Of a stretch of DNA of 50,189 nt, positions 13,701 to 19,418 are shown one piece after another. The DNA is from Clostridiales bacterium 1_7_47FAA (GTDB lineage: Bacteria; Bacillota; Clostridia; Lachnospirales; Lachnospiraceae): contig DS990261.1 in the NCBI GenBank assembly GCA_000155435.1, forward strand, positions 593,756-643,944, given 5' to 3'. Position 1 is the first letter of the stretch. Every line of letters starts with the position of its first letter. The position numbers and the translations under genes were made by a program. A model generated the notes under the pieces. That model made no database searches and had not been told where the DNA came from. It was given only the letters and a program-made list of their open reading frames with translations.

Positions 13701-14732
13701 ACGGCAGAGGGAAGCCGGATGGTTGCAGACTGTACGGCTGTATACAGTGGTGAAGTAAACAGGAGCGTGTTTGGTAACAGCGGTGCGTATGAGAGTGGGG
13801 AAATGGACCAGGGAAGTACGGATGATAGCGTGGCACATAGGGAAATGGAGATGCCGGGATATGTAACTGTTATCATAGCCACGACTATAATGGCAGGATG
13901 TGTATTTTCCTTTTGGATATGGCGCAGATACGGGTCCGGTAAGCTGATGACAGTATTTAAGCGGGCCAGTGGACTGTTATCCATCCTGTTTTTTGCCGGA
14001 TTCATGATTTGTTCTGCTGTTCTTGTTAAAATGGGGACTGCTTATATAAATGGAAGGAATACATACCGTACAGTGAAAGAAACCGCTTATAAAAATACGC
14101 AGATGCAGATGGGGCAGCATATGCCGCGGATACAGCCTTCACCACCCGTTACGTATCCGTCACCTTCCATAAATGAGCAGGAACTAATCCTGCAAAATCC
14201 TGGGTATAAATTCTGGCTGTCCATCCCAGGAACCGAAATTGATTATCCTGTGGTACAACATGAAGACAACCAATATTACCTGACCCACGACTTTATGATG
14301 AAGGAACAGATAAACGGCAGTATCTTTGCAGATTGCAGCAGTATTCCCCTGACAGCGGACAACACGGTCCTTTACGGACACAACATGAAGGACGGTTCCA
14401 TGTTTGCAGGACTTAAGAAATACAGGGAAACGGCATTTTACCGTGAACACCCGGTCATCCGGATCTTTTATCAGGGGAAATGGAAAGAGTGTCCCATTTT
14501 TTCCTGCCAGATTAGAAGTGAAAATGATGCAGGCGCCTATAAAACCAACCTTCTTATGGAAGAATGGGACGGCTATCTAAAAGAGATGAAGGAATCATCT
14601 ATCTATGATACCGGAATCATTCCGGAGGGAAATGAAAAGCTGGTCACCCTGTCTACCTGTATTAATAAGAAGGAACGCCTGATTATCCAGGCGCTATTAA
14701 GCGAAGCCCAGCAGGGGAACGCCTTCTACTAA
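1779..14732 (+). CDS. Giant SpaA-repeat surface adhesin fused to a class B sortase
   Basis: A 4317-residue exported, multi-membrane protein. In order: signal peptide (1-32); thioester-type domain (about 40-160) with Cys77 in FCLEP and Gln138 in VVQVYYW; Cys-rich acidic region; Gly/Ser repeat stalk (about 635-885); acidic patch (about 1030-1060); roughly a dozen SpaA/Cna-B-like domains (about 1130-3745), many ending in E-(T/A)-x-P-x-GY motifs expected to form Lys-Asn/Asp isopeptide bonds; VQTGD (3776-3780), a membrane segment and a Lys-rich tail, which together look like a sorting signal; a second membrane segment ending near Ala3837; an ectodomain (3838-4020); two more membrane segments; and a class B sortase (about 4125-4317) with His4201 (YGHNMKDGS), Cys4294 (TLSTC) and Arg4300. 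Predicted topology puts both the adhesive part and the sortase outside. Parts usually encoded as separate genes are joined here with no stop, and no internal ribosome-binding site is evident. Confidence 0.9.
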   Translation: MKWIKSLKRPLSLWLTVVFLLSSIMVSLSVKAADMDVANIIPRYYVFQGKPLNVFGKTHNSMSFYQVGSAYGGATFCLEPGKKLWDGTACAYTRYEVQPGQTVPYIGSFERYLSMVLAYEWLLWEGPFPDASRYGVVQVYYWGCLAGYEDDWDAQEQAMEKFAAVMGNPGVMTYYQSMKDSIIQGMDDYDAGNGTLPSWNGSRQGMSLKEGHYELTLDISTCRQLGNTTWTFPDTYWTYQLSEDGNSITFQYGGSQEPKGTITSADVPGIDNKYFAYIFNPPSGLQVQMGRLDLGHSPSSASFEVEPDAPGSANGGPQLELYRHSETFESNYNIDLEKYCAETNQPLEGTAFYIWEDIDFSQINTDGYMEGEPDGSTGEVYINRMSPEPESSYICDTINTDTNGQASHSDVRQYNYSKTYCMGHPAPEWIECDHEGGDGEDEGDGEDCSCDEENERLRQQWMAEQELCAATCDFHVQNENEDDHGQNPKAMQAMLADRDQTYENYINLEYSYHLQEKTARTGYILHGLHNDDKEIETVILTSAQAGGNVVTGYYKAGMVNRMLDPIYHAVDRMNSLRFYTYPAPEAREQDVDELRSIVNVMEEKDEKKAVGTEMTGEDVTKESGIAGSEGQAGGENGNGNQGTGEDGSGGQGSGETGSQGGEESGSGNQGTGLNGNGSPGTEGSGSPGTGESGSPGIGGSGSPGTGESGSLGTGGSGSPGTEGSGSPGTEGSGSQGTGESGSPGTGESGSLGTGESGSPGTEGSGSQGTGESESPGIGESGSQENGEGGSGGQRTGESGSQGAEESGNQGTGGSGSQGTEENGSRNQGTGENENGSQGTRSSGSGGQGAEANGNGILETKENRSGNRYQATEENGSRSLRTGEMESSRYGTEESRTPAIEVIGTSKMNKTNSDMQSAVQESGGFNNENQDVQDSGIKGHNTPDHQNKSEDTGVPKSENHNNTHSKDKNYVAGTAVSKSHDTMNLRDNTQNPIRLAYKSQEIPAVSKTARAKTILSSSIATDNNASSESRDDMMMDEDEESDEDEEDQRDQGESYEAYEYIRNPIQTSIETDISLAEQNPEPQDKENALTRFLTSLFAHEDDDTISGSLPGFLEDSLDSMDVSAYGNPGHILYTFKVWNHRTEGRIHINKRDLELYKADIDSSFGQTQGDATLEGAVYGLFAAQDIIHPDGKSGVIYNQNDIVSIATTDKNGDASFLTCTEKPATRQDGHGNIKPPEGNTGSGNLYNGSTITSSSEGFGTFTYPDNAEVNGNQWIGRPLLLGNYYIKELSRSEGYELSVNGISLAESNRTQTGMTTVREAGKAWIAGGLSDYNNMNADGSWNEFIVENYKTENGYDIIISGYPAGTDFYRVDTERRNESEQIITGSSLQPKLDEHGNPVYQTAKGGEYKIGPDGNPLLKPDTSTDSSPDKQLPYGEILYYRFRTAPYPSGTAAPDDMSQWGQPIDADYLAGQVNEMLSQLKYKPVMDESPWINLNLSGNTNALAAAEILDWFTAHNFYDCGAVDSIYHKDGAYYARLRYDYSASGEDYPAIYDFANQRLYVQKKAAVDGGPADQVRYWIEYQKGGFNLSGKTVSIKEKMAITHKITYGEDIEKQIETIYQPIYETYGKGEILKDSSGNPIPVMERIFNYAEEVVTHDYEQLVPLEAIYDAGTGRYSIHVENTTDWDRITRSVRTVYRAVTPRKTIDHNGMEMPYNQYLTDIAGAGVSTYATLPVMEPGSYMVAKALFYPGQTQPVQDGDTGTRPIQVLQRVIKQSVKVTKDISQTSYDGVNTYGSLHNDPLTVFLGLFNGGNSSQQGAKILNQFKFKAYLKSNLEHIYVDESGTIISQYIGRDDFRGDVQKIYLPPMDGSGRRLLEPMDGATDGTYNYTKFFDAMYAADKKTREGYPAAVLRQFAIDYYDIDGYKKEILAAEPGLNSDTAYEKALLRAEGEAAAYLDIFTGLDSCLAIAWDKDPGGGADGDRTTLQCNTKNGKDDYYNHSIMLPYGTYVIAEQTPEDVDKELANRHFNKDYPKEITLPFVPDISQDANTGETDVNDQTGSPYYRYDSADTPEELIRKYKIRFNEETHIIQAHGQDGDFEVYKYGLDRDSRPGHSLTSTKPCHPEYMDGKNDTVKAYYHGYTSQSEDAGMMDNVVYDGYETDSGQMEVRDNVLTMSGMQTAIDGKFASMLVPWTVLAPATDRVNPDNGNVETLVPSGSGEDFNFVAFAQEDFEDAYYRSRLRIEKLDAETGDNILHDGALFRIYAAKRDVAKSGMNTVAGTGDVLFGEAVDWEGNTVVDADGNKIMYPRVGQDNGAEDDLPIRLDKEGIPQYDESQLIRQEDKDGNETGIFRAYSTIREIIKDGQVQKVPVGYIEMYQPLGAGAYVLVEVQAPEGYTRSRPAAFEIYSDDVTYYREQRNADGTTSGWEPRTAEKYQYAVPVSGETDKFHTETVSQVKVEDYPSRLELYKVEDGDSLVGNRNILQKTDAQGRTELSGGFDRNITVNDEGDLLVYQVHGRKEKLEARGDVRDISFDAESGDWYGYVTKELDEFSEHIIEGSEKLLKSMAGVKPLYQMDGTFTGKGIRFDIPVSGARLSLYRAVEVEKLAEHTYKGITVSMENGKVTGIEDTNTGTHREIRITGQDSGPAGADVWDTVIVPNEPVSLYYYDLDQTATRPGTAADQLSVLDGQGNHLCYADSRSGMAYVYDDYGRMLAYTADEEGNKELVKSIQVVDDGTGTGQTIYEDKTTKDDENGLPVYYTGGNVVTKEESWITDSSTDSHGNDETAGAVHSIARLPFGAYILQEERVPYDQGYIQSKHMGLVLHDTDEVQKYFMQNEYTKTAFAKIDVRTQKEIQGAVMTLYRARLNGDGSPVQGENGRYEKGGVYASWISGCRYDDDGNLELDGNGQLIPTTQPHWIDHIPIGFYVLEETACPYEQGYVQSAQVNIHVTETGDVQSFEMEDDFTAVDIWKYDTQNNDTIYKDSEAYLTLYRARLDDKGYPLIEDGLPQYDAEASIFTFRAATYQDGQEVAATGRVTPDAGGNHAIMKYDYDFRPIPNTYQGRYYYTENGTTRLEYLPVGYYVLTESSNPEGYATSGPILITIEDIGHLERIQYARMGDEPLKMEVSKVNVTGGKEVHGAKLTVYPVDDKGNIPDTPLVLHQPTKEGGYQDIEAVWVSGLDGRYTREDQTEGRIPEGFMPGDLKPHLIEYIPEGDYILREETTPYGFLQSVDVPFTVTDTGIIQKTEIRDEIPDGILEIIKSDTDRPDEKLSGVEFQLTNQTTGRVCETVMTDSRGQARFRPQPIGYMDREGNFQPYTYVCRETKAAAGHMLNLKPYEFQFEYMDEGTPIIVLDYHPSNDSNRVVTDKLLGDTGEMLEGAVLRIERRKDGESEGWETIDQWTTGRQGHFTRDLQAGDYRLMEMEGPEGFKILAEPVEFTITDGMEEVLHLKMRNYSTIIDICKIKDGTNMLLAGARLRLIRKDSGEIIQEWTSEESGGRRFHGLEPGTYIVHEIQAPPGYKKAEDMEITVTDSNHTTQIFYYANRTASSSGGGGGTPKPRPEYISFKKTDTLGNAVGGAQFTFYDQQGNIIGTSVSDSNGSFRIKKPADGTYTFKETKAPSGYALNPAIYSFTVNGSDIIRGDYQIVNQDIRIDITKLDGDTGQPLEGAGLRIRNIQEPDQAVFDGVTDVNGIVTYHPTGPGTFSISEVTAPGGYTATDTSYEFTVDSDGQVRGNTTLYNWKEKIPEKRIGKITAVYKVKSRFGNGTFHFGTGPKHRVQTGDNMPVFAVAILGIFCLIGFAVSLYVKKGAKWSRGKKTAEVILILILTGLILPYDSMAAQQGEEAVTMASETIYVSDEIIYPGMEAVEPVPQSAWIWAHDAITGQDRKVLLPLSDYHFSNKRWENGFRLDVTVLDYGADGYLMEDGLVQFQGEGFPEYLKERLLAQAGLDSQAYRTGQLQWKGEPYEKDGVWYRDVTAEGSRMVADCTAVYSGEVNRSVFGNSGAYESGEMDQGSTDDSVAHREMEMPGYVTVIIATTIMAGCVFSFWIWRRYGSGKLMTVFKRASGLLSILFFAGFMICSAVLVKMGTAYINGRNTYRTVKETAYKNTQMQMGQHMPRIQPSPPVTYPSPSINEQELILQNPGYKFWLSIPGTEIDYPVVQHEDNQYYLTHDFMMKEQINGSIFADCSSIPLTADNTVLYGHNMKDGSMFAGLKKYRETAFYREHPVIRIFYQGKWKECPIFSCQIRSENDAGAYKTNLLMEEWDGYLKEMKESSIYDTGIIPEGNEKLVTLSTCINKKERLIIQALLSEAQQGNAFY
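3807..4142 (+). repeat. 24-bp coding repeat (GSPGTGES-type stalk)
   Basis: Fourteen in-frame 24-bp units encode octapeptides such as GSPGTGES, GSPGTEGS and GSQGTGES (residues 677-788 of the giant adhesin). Degenerate units extend on both sides to about 3670 and 4437. The strongly repeated DNA also opens long spurious frames on both strands. In the protein it is a flexible, low-complexity spacer between the N-terminal tip and the SpaA-like domains, and its length would be expected to vary by slippage or recombination. Confidence 0.88.
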
Positions 14733-14805
14733 GAGGGGAAAAGCTATATACTAAGGGGAAAAGCCATATACTAAGAGGAAGAATTCTATATATTAGAAAA
14801 AGCTC
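14727..14805. repeat. Degenerate 20-22-bp tandem repeat
   Basis: Three units of the form TACTAAGAGGGGAAAAGCTATA (14727-14748), a 20-bp variant (14749-14768) and a 22-bp variant (14769-14790), plus a partial fourth, follow one another. The first unit contains the TAA stop codon of the giant adhesin. No terminator is evident in or just after the array. Confidence 0.55.
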
Positions 14806-14955
14806 CCATAGGACAGACATAAGCCAAGCGCTATATAAAGACAATCCATCCACCCGGCTATGCTAAGACATATACTTTCCATATTGCATATAAAGACGAA
14901 AGATAGTATAGTAGTGGTTGAAATTATGAAAATATAATAGCGATAGGTGAAGTTT

Positions 14956-16305
14956 GTGAAGAAGAATATAGATTTATTAAATGGCAATATCCTGAAGTCC
15001 CTGACGGAACTGGCTGTTCCTATTATGGCCACATCCCTGGTACAGACAGCATATAACCTGACGGACATGGCATGGATTGGAATGGTTGGAAGTGATGCGG
15101 TGGCGGCAGTGGGAGCTGCCGCCATGTATACCTGGCTGTCCTCCGGTGTGGTGACCCTGGCCAGGATGGGAGGACAGGTAAAGTCCGCCCATGCCTATGG
15201 GGAAGGCAACCGAAGGGAAGTTATCCAGTACGGAAAGGGAGCGCTGCAGCTGGCCCTTGTGCTGGCAGCGGCATATGGACTGCTGACGAACCTGCTGGCT
15301 GGTCCGCTGATTGGCTTTTTCCATCTCAATTCCCCGCAGGTGGTTGCCAATGCCATTACATATCTGAGGATTGCCTGTGGGTTTATCGTATTTGCATTTA
15401 TTGGACAGACCCTGACCGGGCTTTATACGGCCTCGGGCAACAGCCGGACCCCCCTGATGGCAAACTGCATTGGAATGGGGGCCAATATCATACTGGATCC
15501 CATTCTGATTTTTGGCCTGGGACCAATCCCGGGACTTGGAGTGGCGGGAGCAGCGGTTGCCACGGTTTCGGCCCAGTTCATTGTCAGCCTGGTACTTGTA
15601 TTATCCATGAGAAAGGACCCGGTGCTGGCAGCCCAGATGCGTGTCTGGAAACCCACGCCATTGTCCAATATAAAGACCATGATACGGATTGGTTTCCCTT
15701 CCGCCGTGCAGAGCATGCTTTACTGCAGCATTTCCATGATACTGACACGGTTTGTCACTTCGTGGGGCGACACGGCTGTGGCGGTCCAGAGGGTGGGAGG
15801 GCAGATTGAATCCATCTCATGGATGACAGCAGAGGGTTTTGGCTCGGCCATCAATGCATTTGTGGGACAGAATTACGGGGCAGGCAATTTAAAACGTGTG
15901 AAGAAAGGTTATATGAAGGCAGCGGGCATTATGTTTATCTGGGGAATGTTCACGACCCTGCTTCTGATTTTCGGGGCAGTCCCCATATTCAGCCTGTTCA
16001 TCCATGAACCGGAGGTCATACCGGCTGGAGCGGATTATCTGCGCATCATTGGATTTTCGGAAATGTTCATGTGTGTGGAACTGATGACAGTGGGCGCCAT
16101 GTCAGGCATGGGAAAGACCATGGAGGCTTCTGTGATTACCATCATACTTACAGCTGCCCGTATCCCGCTGGCACTTCTCCTGGGCGGGACAGCCCTGGGG
16201 CTTAACGGTATCTGGTGGGCACTTACCATATCAAGCATTGTGAAGGGGATTATTTTCTTTATCGTATTCCAGCGTATGATGCGTGGATGGGGGACCCAAA
16301 AATAA
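14956..16305 (+). CDS. MATE-family multidrug efflux transporter (copy 1)
   Basis: A membrane protein of 449 residues with the two-bundle hydrophobic pattern of MATE antiporters, which export drugs or metabolites against Na+ or H+. Family landmarks are ELAVPIMATSLVQTAYNLTD near the N-terminus, AAAMYTWLSSG, and the second-half repeat with GQNYGAGNLKRVKKGY. I place the start at the GTG at 14956 because AGGTGA (14945-14950) lies 5 bases upstream of it; an earlier in-frame GTG at 14947 overlaps that Shine-Dalgarno sequence. No regulator is adjacent. Substrate unknown. Confidence 0.9.
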   Translation: MKKNIDLLNGNILKSLTELAVPIMATSLVQTAYNLTDMAWIGMVGSDAVAAVGAAAMYTWLSSGVVTLARMGGQVKSAHAYGEGNRREVIQYGKGALQLALVLAAAYGLLTNLLAGPLIGFFHLNSPQVVANAITYLRIACGFIVFAFIGQTLTGLYTASGNSRTPLMANCIGMGANIILDPILIFGLGPIPGLGVAGAAVATVSAQFIVSLVLVLSMRKDPVLAAQMRVWKPTPLSNIKTMIRIGFPSAVQSMLYCSISMILTRFVTSWGDTAVAVQRVGGQIESISWMTAEGFGSAINAFVGQNYGAGNLKRVKKGYMKAAGIMFIWGMFTTLLLIFGAVPIFSLFIHEPEVIPAGADYLRIIGFSEMFMCVELMTVGAMSGMGKTMEASVITIILTAARIPLALLLGGTALGLNGIWWALTISSIVKGIIFFIVFQRMMRGWGTQK

Positions 16306-16422
16306 AAAATATGCTTGTAAAATGTCGTATTTTGTGAGAGAATAGAACCAAGTATGATGTGATAAATTTAACAAATGGGCACTGTACTTGATCAAATTCA
16401 TTTTTGAAAGGAGTTTTAACAC

Positions 16423-17115
16423 ATGATTTATTCACATGAAGTAGAAGAGATGTGCACAGTTGCACAGGGCGTTCATCATGGCGCTGCTCCAATTCCGGAA
16501 GAAGCAAAATGGGTAAAATCAAAAGAAGTAAAAGACATTTCCGGCCTTACCCACGGTGTGGGCTGGTGTGCTCCTCAGCAGGGTGCCTGCAAACTGACAC
16601 TGAACGTAAAAGAAGGTATCATCCAGGAAGCGCTGGTTGAAACCATCGGATGTTCCGGTATGACCCACTCCGCAGCCATGGCAGCAGAAATCCTGCCAGG
16701 ACGTACTGTTTTAGAGGCTTTAAATACAGACTTGGTATGTGACGCAATCAATACAGCTATGAGGGAACTGTTCCTTCAGATTGTTTACGGAAGAACACAG
16801 AGTGCTTTCTCTGAGGACGGACTTCCTGTAGGCGCTGGTCTGGAAGACTTAGGTAAGGGCCTTCGTTCCCAGGTTGGTACCATGTATGGAACACTGAAAA
16901 AAGGTCCCCGCTATTTGGAAATGGCTGAAGGCTATGTAACCGGTATTGCACTGGATGCAGAAGATCAGATCATTGGTTATCAGTTCGTAAGCCTTGGCAA
17001 GATGACTGATTTCATCAAGAAGGGCGACGATCCTAACACAGCATGGGAAAAAGCAAAAGGCCAGTACGGCCGCGTTGCTGACGCTGTTAAGATTATCGAC
17101 CCACGTAAAGAATGA
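16423..17115 (+). CDS. NifU-like iron-sulfur cluster scaffold-type protein
   Basis: A cytoplasmic protein of 230 residues. The N-terminal half resembles the NifU/IscU scaffold fold, with three cysteines placed like cluster ligands: Cys49 (GWCAP), Cys56 (GACK) and Cys77 (IGCSG). The C-terminal half (about 115-230) is an extra region I do not assign. It lies 27 bases before the GGGtGRT gene, an association I recognise from other Clostridia, so the two probably form one operon and may work together. The start follows AAAGGAG (16408-16414). Codon use (many GTT, GCT, AAA and GAA in preferred pattern) is more biased than in neighbouring genes, suggesting high expression. Biochemical function of the pair is not established to my knowledge. 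Confidence 0.8.
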   Translation: MIYSHEVEEMCTVAQGVHHGAAPIPEEAKWVKSKEVKDISGLTHGVGWCAPQQGACKLTLNVKEGIIQEALVETIGCSGMTHSAAMAAEILPGRTVLEALNTDLVCDAINTAMRELFLQIVYGRTQSAFSEDGLPVGAGLEDLGKGLRSQVGTMYGTLKKGPRYLEMAEGYVTGIALDAEDQIIGYQFVSLGKMTDFIKKGDDPNTAWEKAKGQYGRVADAVKIIDPRKE

Positions 17116-17142
17116 TGAAGACCGAATAGGAGGAATAAGAAG

Positions 17143-18153
17143 ATGGCATTATTTGAATCATATGAGAGAAGAATTGACAAAATCAATTCTGTATTAAACA
17201 GCTATGGCATTGCTTCTATTGAAGAAGCTGAGAAGATTACCAAAGATGCAGGCCTGGACGTTTATGATCAGGTTAAGAAGATCCAGCCAATCTGCTTTGA
17301 GAACGCTTGCTGGGCATACATAGTAGGTGCTGCAATTGCTATTAAGAAGGACTGTAGGAAAGCTGCTGACGCTGCTGCCGCAATCGGAGAAGGCCTTCAG
17401 TCATTCTGTATCCCAGGTTCCGTTGCTGACCAGCGTAAGGTTGGTTTAGGCCATGGTAACTTAGGAAAGATGCTTCTGGAAGAGAACACAGACTGTTTCT
17501 GTTTCCTGGCAGGACATGAGTCCTTTGCAGCCGCAGAGGGCGCTATCGGTATTGCTGAGAAGGCGAATAAGGTCCGTCAGAAACCACTGCGCGTCATCCT
17601 GAATGGTTTAGGTAAGGACGCTGCACAGGTTATCTCCAGAATCAACGGCTTTACATATGTAGAGACAGAGATGGATTACTACACAGGCGAAGTAAAGGAA
17701 CTGTGGAGAAAGTCCTACTCCGAAGGCTTAAGGGCAAAGGTTAACTGCTACGGCGCGAATGACGTAACAGAGGGCGTTGCCATCATGTGGAAGGAAGGCG
17801 TTGATGTTTCCATCACCGGTAACTCCACCAACCCAACCAGATTCCAGCATCCGGTAGCTGGTACCTACAAGAAGGAATGCGTTGAGAAGGGCAAGAAGTA
17901 CTTCTCCGTTGCATCAGGCGGCGGCACAGGCCGTACCCTGCATCCTGACAACATGGCAGCTGGTCCTGCTTCCTACGGCATGACCGATACCATGGGACGT
18001 ATGCACTCCGATGCACAGTTTGCCGGTTCCTCTTCCGTACCTGCACACGTTGAAATGATGGGTCTTATCGGCGCAGGCAACAACCCAATGGTTGGTATGA
18101 CGGTTGCGATTGCAGTTTCCATCGAGGAAGCGGCGAAGGAAGGGAAATTCTAA
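17143..18153 (+). CDS. GGGtGRT protein
   Basis: A 336-residue cytoplasmic protein of the GGGtGRT family (PF14057), named for the motif seen here as GGGTGRT at residues 259-265. The next stretch, LHPDNMAAGPASYGMTDTMG, is also characteristic. The family is widespread in anaerobic Firmicutes and is usually next to the NifU-like gene found upstream here; its activity is unknown. The start follows AGGAGGAATAAGAAG. Codon bias is strong, as in its partner. The last 40 bp of this gene recur twice downstream, at 19255-19300 and 19735-19771, as truncated copies attached to small toxin-antitoxin-like modules. Confidence 0.9.
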   Translation: MALFESYERRIDKINSVLNSYGIASIEEAEKITKDAGLDVYDQVKKIQPICFENACWAYIVGAAIAIKKDCRKAADAAAAIGEGLQSFCIPGSVADQRKVGLGHGNLGKMLLEENTDCFCFLAGHESFAAAEGAIGIAEKANKVRQKPLRVILNGLGKDAAQVISRINGFTYVETEMDYYTGEVKELWRKSYSEGLRAKVNCYGANDVTEGVAIMWKEGVDVSITGNSTNPTRFQHPVAGTYKKECVEKGKKYFSVASGGGTGRTLHPDNMAAGPASYGMTDTMGRMHSDAQFAGSSSVPAHVEMMGLIGAGNNPMVGMTVAIAVSIEEAAKEGKF

Positions 18154-18236
18154 GAAAATGCTGATAGAATAAGGGAATTTCAAAGTTGTGAAAGTGGTTC
18201 GTGGTTGGAACAAAAAGAGCTATTTTTACTAAACTA

Positions 18237-18265
18237 TTGACATTTTCACTTCCTTGGCGTAATAT
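18237..18265 (+). promoter_or_regulatory. Promoter of antitoxin-like RNA, copy 1
   Basis: TTGACA (18237-18242) and TAATAT (18260-18265) are 17 bp apart. The same hexamers and spacing occur in copy 2, which supports the assignment. An overlapping TATAAT at 18263-18268 gives 20-bp spacing. Confidence 0.75.
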
Positions 18266-18270
18266 AATGA

Positions 18271-18347
18271 TAGCAAAGAAAAGCGGTTGTGTCCACTGGA
18301 CGCAAAGCGAAACCCCAAGGAGGTGCAACTCCTTGGGGTTTCTTTTT
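18271..18347 (+). ncRNA. Antitoxin-like RNA of type I TA module, copy 1
   Basis: A short transcript of about 75 nt is predicted between the promoter at 18237-18265 and the terminator ending near 18347. It contains AAGAAAAGCGGTT (18276-18288), identical to 18446-18458, and CACTGGACGCA (18294-18304), one mismatch from 18467-18477. The second sites lie on the same DNA strand but inside and just 5' of the minus-strand toxin start, so the RNA is complementary to that mRNA over its start codon and early codons. This is the direct-repeat logic known for RNAII of the pAD1 par locus. Ends are approximate. Confidence 0.7.
18310..18347 (+). terminator. Intrinsic terminator of copy 1 RNA
   Basis: A perfect 13-bp stem, AAACCCCAAGGAG (18310-18322) with CTCCTTGGGGTTT (18329-18341), has a 6-nt loop and is followed by C and five T. 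Copy 2 has different bases at several stem positions but retains full pairing. It also lies beyond the 3' end of the minus-strand toxin and may be shared, although the minus strand lacks a strong T run. Confidence 0.9.
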
Positions 18348-18382
18348 CCTTTTGAAGAGGAATAACTTAGGTAGGCTGTTGG

Positions 18383-18469
18383 TTATTTATCTCCGTCCAA
18401 CCATTTACAAATATAGTAGCAAACTATACCTGCCACAACAGAGATAAGAAAAGCGGTTATGTATTGCAC
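18383..18469 (-). CDS. Fst-like type I toxin peptide, copy 1
   Basis: A 28-residue hydrophobic peptide starting at GTG, MQYITAFLISVVAGIV in the N-terminal half and ICKWLDGDK at the end. It has one membrane-spanning stretch and a short charged tail after a Trp-Leu pair, the architecture of Fst/Ldr-type type I toxins, which act on the membrane. GGAGGTG (complement of 18476-18482) lies 6 bases upstream of the start, a near-ideal ribosome-binding site, and a promoter is visible at 18513-18541. Two paralogues with the same length follow at 19526 and 20004. It converges with the antitoxin-like RNA. Assignment to the Fst family is by size, pattern and locus layout, not by search. Confidence 0.75.
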   Translation of the reverse strand: MQYITAFLISVVAGIVCYYICKWLDGDK

Positions 18470-18512
18470 TGGTCGCACCTCCTTCCTGCTGGAAAGAGTC
18501 AACAGCATATTA

Positions 18513-18541
18513 ATTATATCTGTTAAATAGCGGGGGGTCCA
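18513..18541 (-). promoter_or_regulatory. Promoter of toxin copy 1
   Basis: Read on the minus strand, TGGACC and TATAAT are spaced by 17 bp (plus-strand ATTATA at 18513-18518 and GGTCCA at 18536-18541). The same arrangement with a better -35 (TGGACA) is found in copy 2. Confidence 0.6.
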
Positions 18542-18635
18542 TTGTTTTTCAAAATTTAGCATAGGAATGAACAGTATTCAATGAGATTTCTTTGTTAAAT
18601 GTTTGAAATAAAAGTGATAAAGAGAGGATTTACAT

Positions 18636-19169
18636 ATGGATTTAAATGATTGGCTTACCATTACTGTCCCCACTATAATATCAATAATTGGGTTTGTCTT
18701 AACATTTGTTTCTTTAAGTAAAAGTTTTAAAAATGAATTGAACAAACAAAGAATGGGAGTTCATATAGATAAAATGTCTACCATACCATATGATATTTTA
18801 GAACTTTTAGATACAATGATTCAAACAAGGAATCAGAATCAAGAAATAACAATACAAGAAATAAATAATTTATTAAATAATATATATGCATATGGTTCAG
18901 AAAAAGCAATACAGTTGGCTGCTTTAATGCAAAAAGAGAATTATAGTAATGTTGAAAGACCAGAAAGAATGAATAGATACAAAGTTATGTCTTTATATAT
19001 TTTATTAGCAACACAAATCAAATATGATGTTACAGGGATTATAATAAGTCCAGAGTTCTGGTTCCAAATGAGAATTACAGATTATGAAAATAATAAAGAA
19101 CACTTTAAAACAGAAACCAACCAACTTATAAAGAAATTGCAAATGAAGGATGATTTTTTAATTAGATAG
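18636..19169 (+). CDS. AT-rich orphan protein with N-terminal membrane anchor
   Basis: A 177-residue protein I do not recognise. Residues about 8-28 (ITVPTIISIIGFVLTFVSL) form one membrane segment; the rest is polar, largely alpha-helical in appearance, Asn/Gln/Ile-rich and presumably cytoplasmic. The start follows AGAGAGGA. Base composition is clearly lower in GC than every flanking gene, with AAA, ATA and TTA codons preferred, which suggests recent acquisition. It sits exactly between copies 1 and 2 of the small toxin-antitoxin-like module, so it may be cargo inserted into, or carried with, that repeat array. I cannot assign a function. Confidence 0.75.
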   Translation: MDLNDWLTITVPTIISIIGFVLTFVSLSKSFKNELNKQRMGVHIDKMSTIPYDILELLDTMIQTRNQNQEITIQEINNLLNNIYAYGSEKAIQLAALMQKENYSNVERPERMNRYKVMSLYILLATQIKYDVTGIIISPEFWFQMRITDYENNKEHFKTETNQLIKKLQMKDDFLIR

Positions 19170-19254
19170 ATTGATAGTCATAAGAAGCAATCGGTAGTGC
19201 AGGGTAGCACACCCATAGCGCACAAACACCCCTCAAACACTGGTATATCCGCCC

Positions 19255-19300
19255 TTCACCGTTTCGATTGAGGGAAGCGGCGAAGGGAGGGAAATTCTAA
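19255..19300 (+). pseudogene. Truncated 3' end of a GGGtGRT gene (copy 2 edge)
   Basis: The sequence at 19261-19300 matches the last 40 bp of the GGGtGRT gene (18114-18153) closely, including GAAGCGGCGAAGG-like and GGGAAATTCTAA stretches, but it lacks the rest of the gene and carries changes that break the frame. It marks the left edge of copy 2. Confidence 0.75.
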
Positions 19301-19384
19301 TAAAACGCTTATGGAATAAGGCTCTTTGAAGATTTAGGAAATGCTTGGTGGTTGGAATGACGAAGAATTGTAAAATAAGGGCCA

Positions 19385-19413
19385 TTGACATTTTCCTAAG
19401 ATAGTTATAATAT
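19385..19413 (+). promoter_or_regulatory. Promoter of antitoxin-like RNA, copy 2
   Basis: TTGACA (19385-19390), 17-bp spacer, TAATAT (19408-19413), with alternative TATAAT hexamers overlapping at 19406 and 19411. It matches copy 1. Confidence 0.75.
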
Positions 19414-19418
19414 AATAA

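Noticed and set aside
13192-14060. Separate sortase or accessory gene with its own start inside the giant frame
   Set aside because: I looked for ATG or GTG codons with a ribosome-binding site near the membrane segments. None in frame is convincing, and the frame is uninterrupted, so a single fused gene is the best reading.
16315-16358. Promoter hexamers before the NifU-like gene
   Set aside because: TTGTAA or TTGTGA can be combined with TATGAT only at poor spacing. A promoter is expected here but I could not define it.
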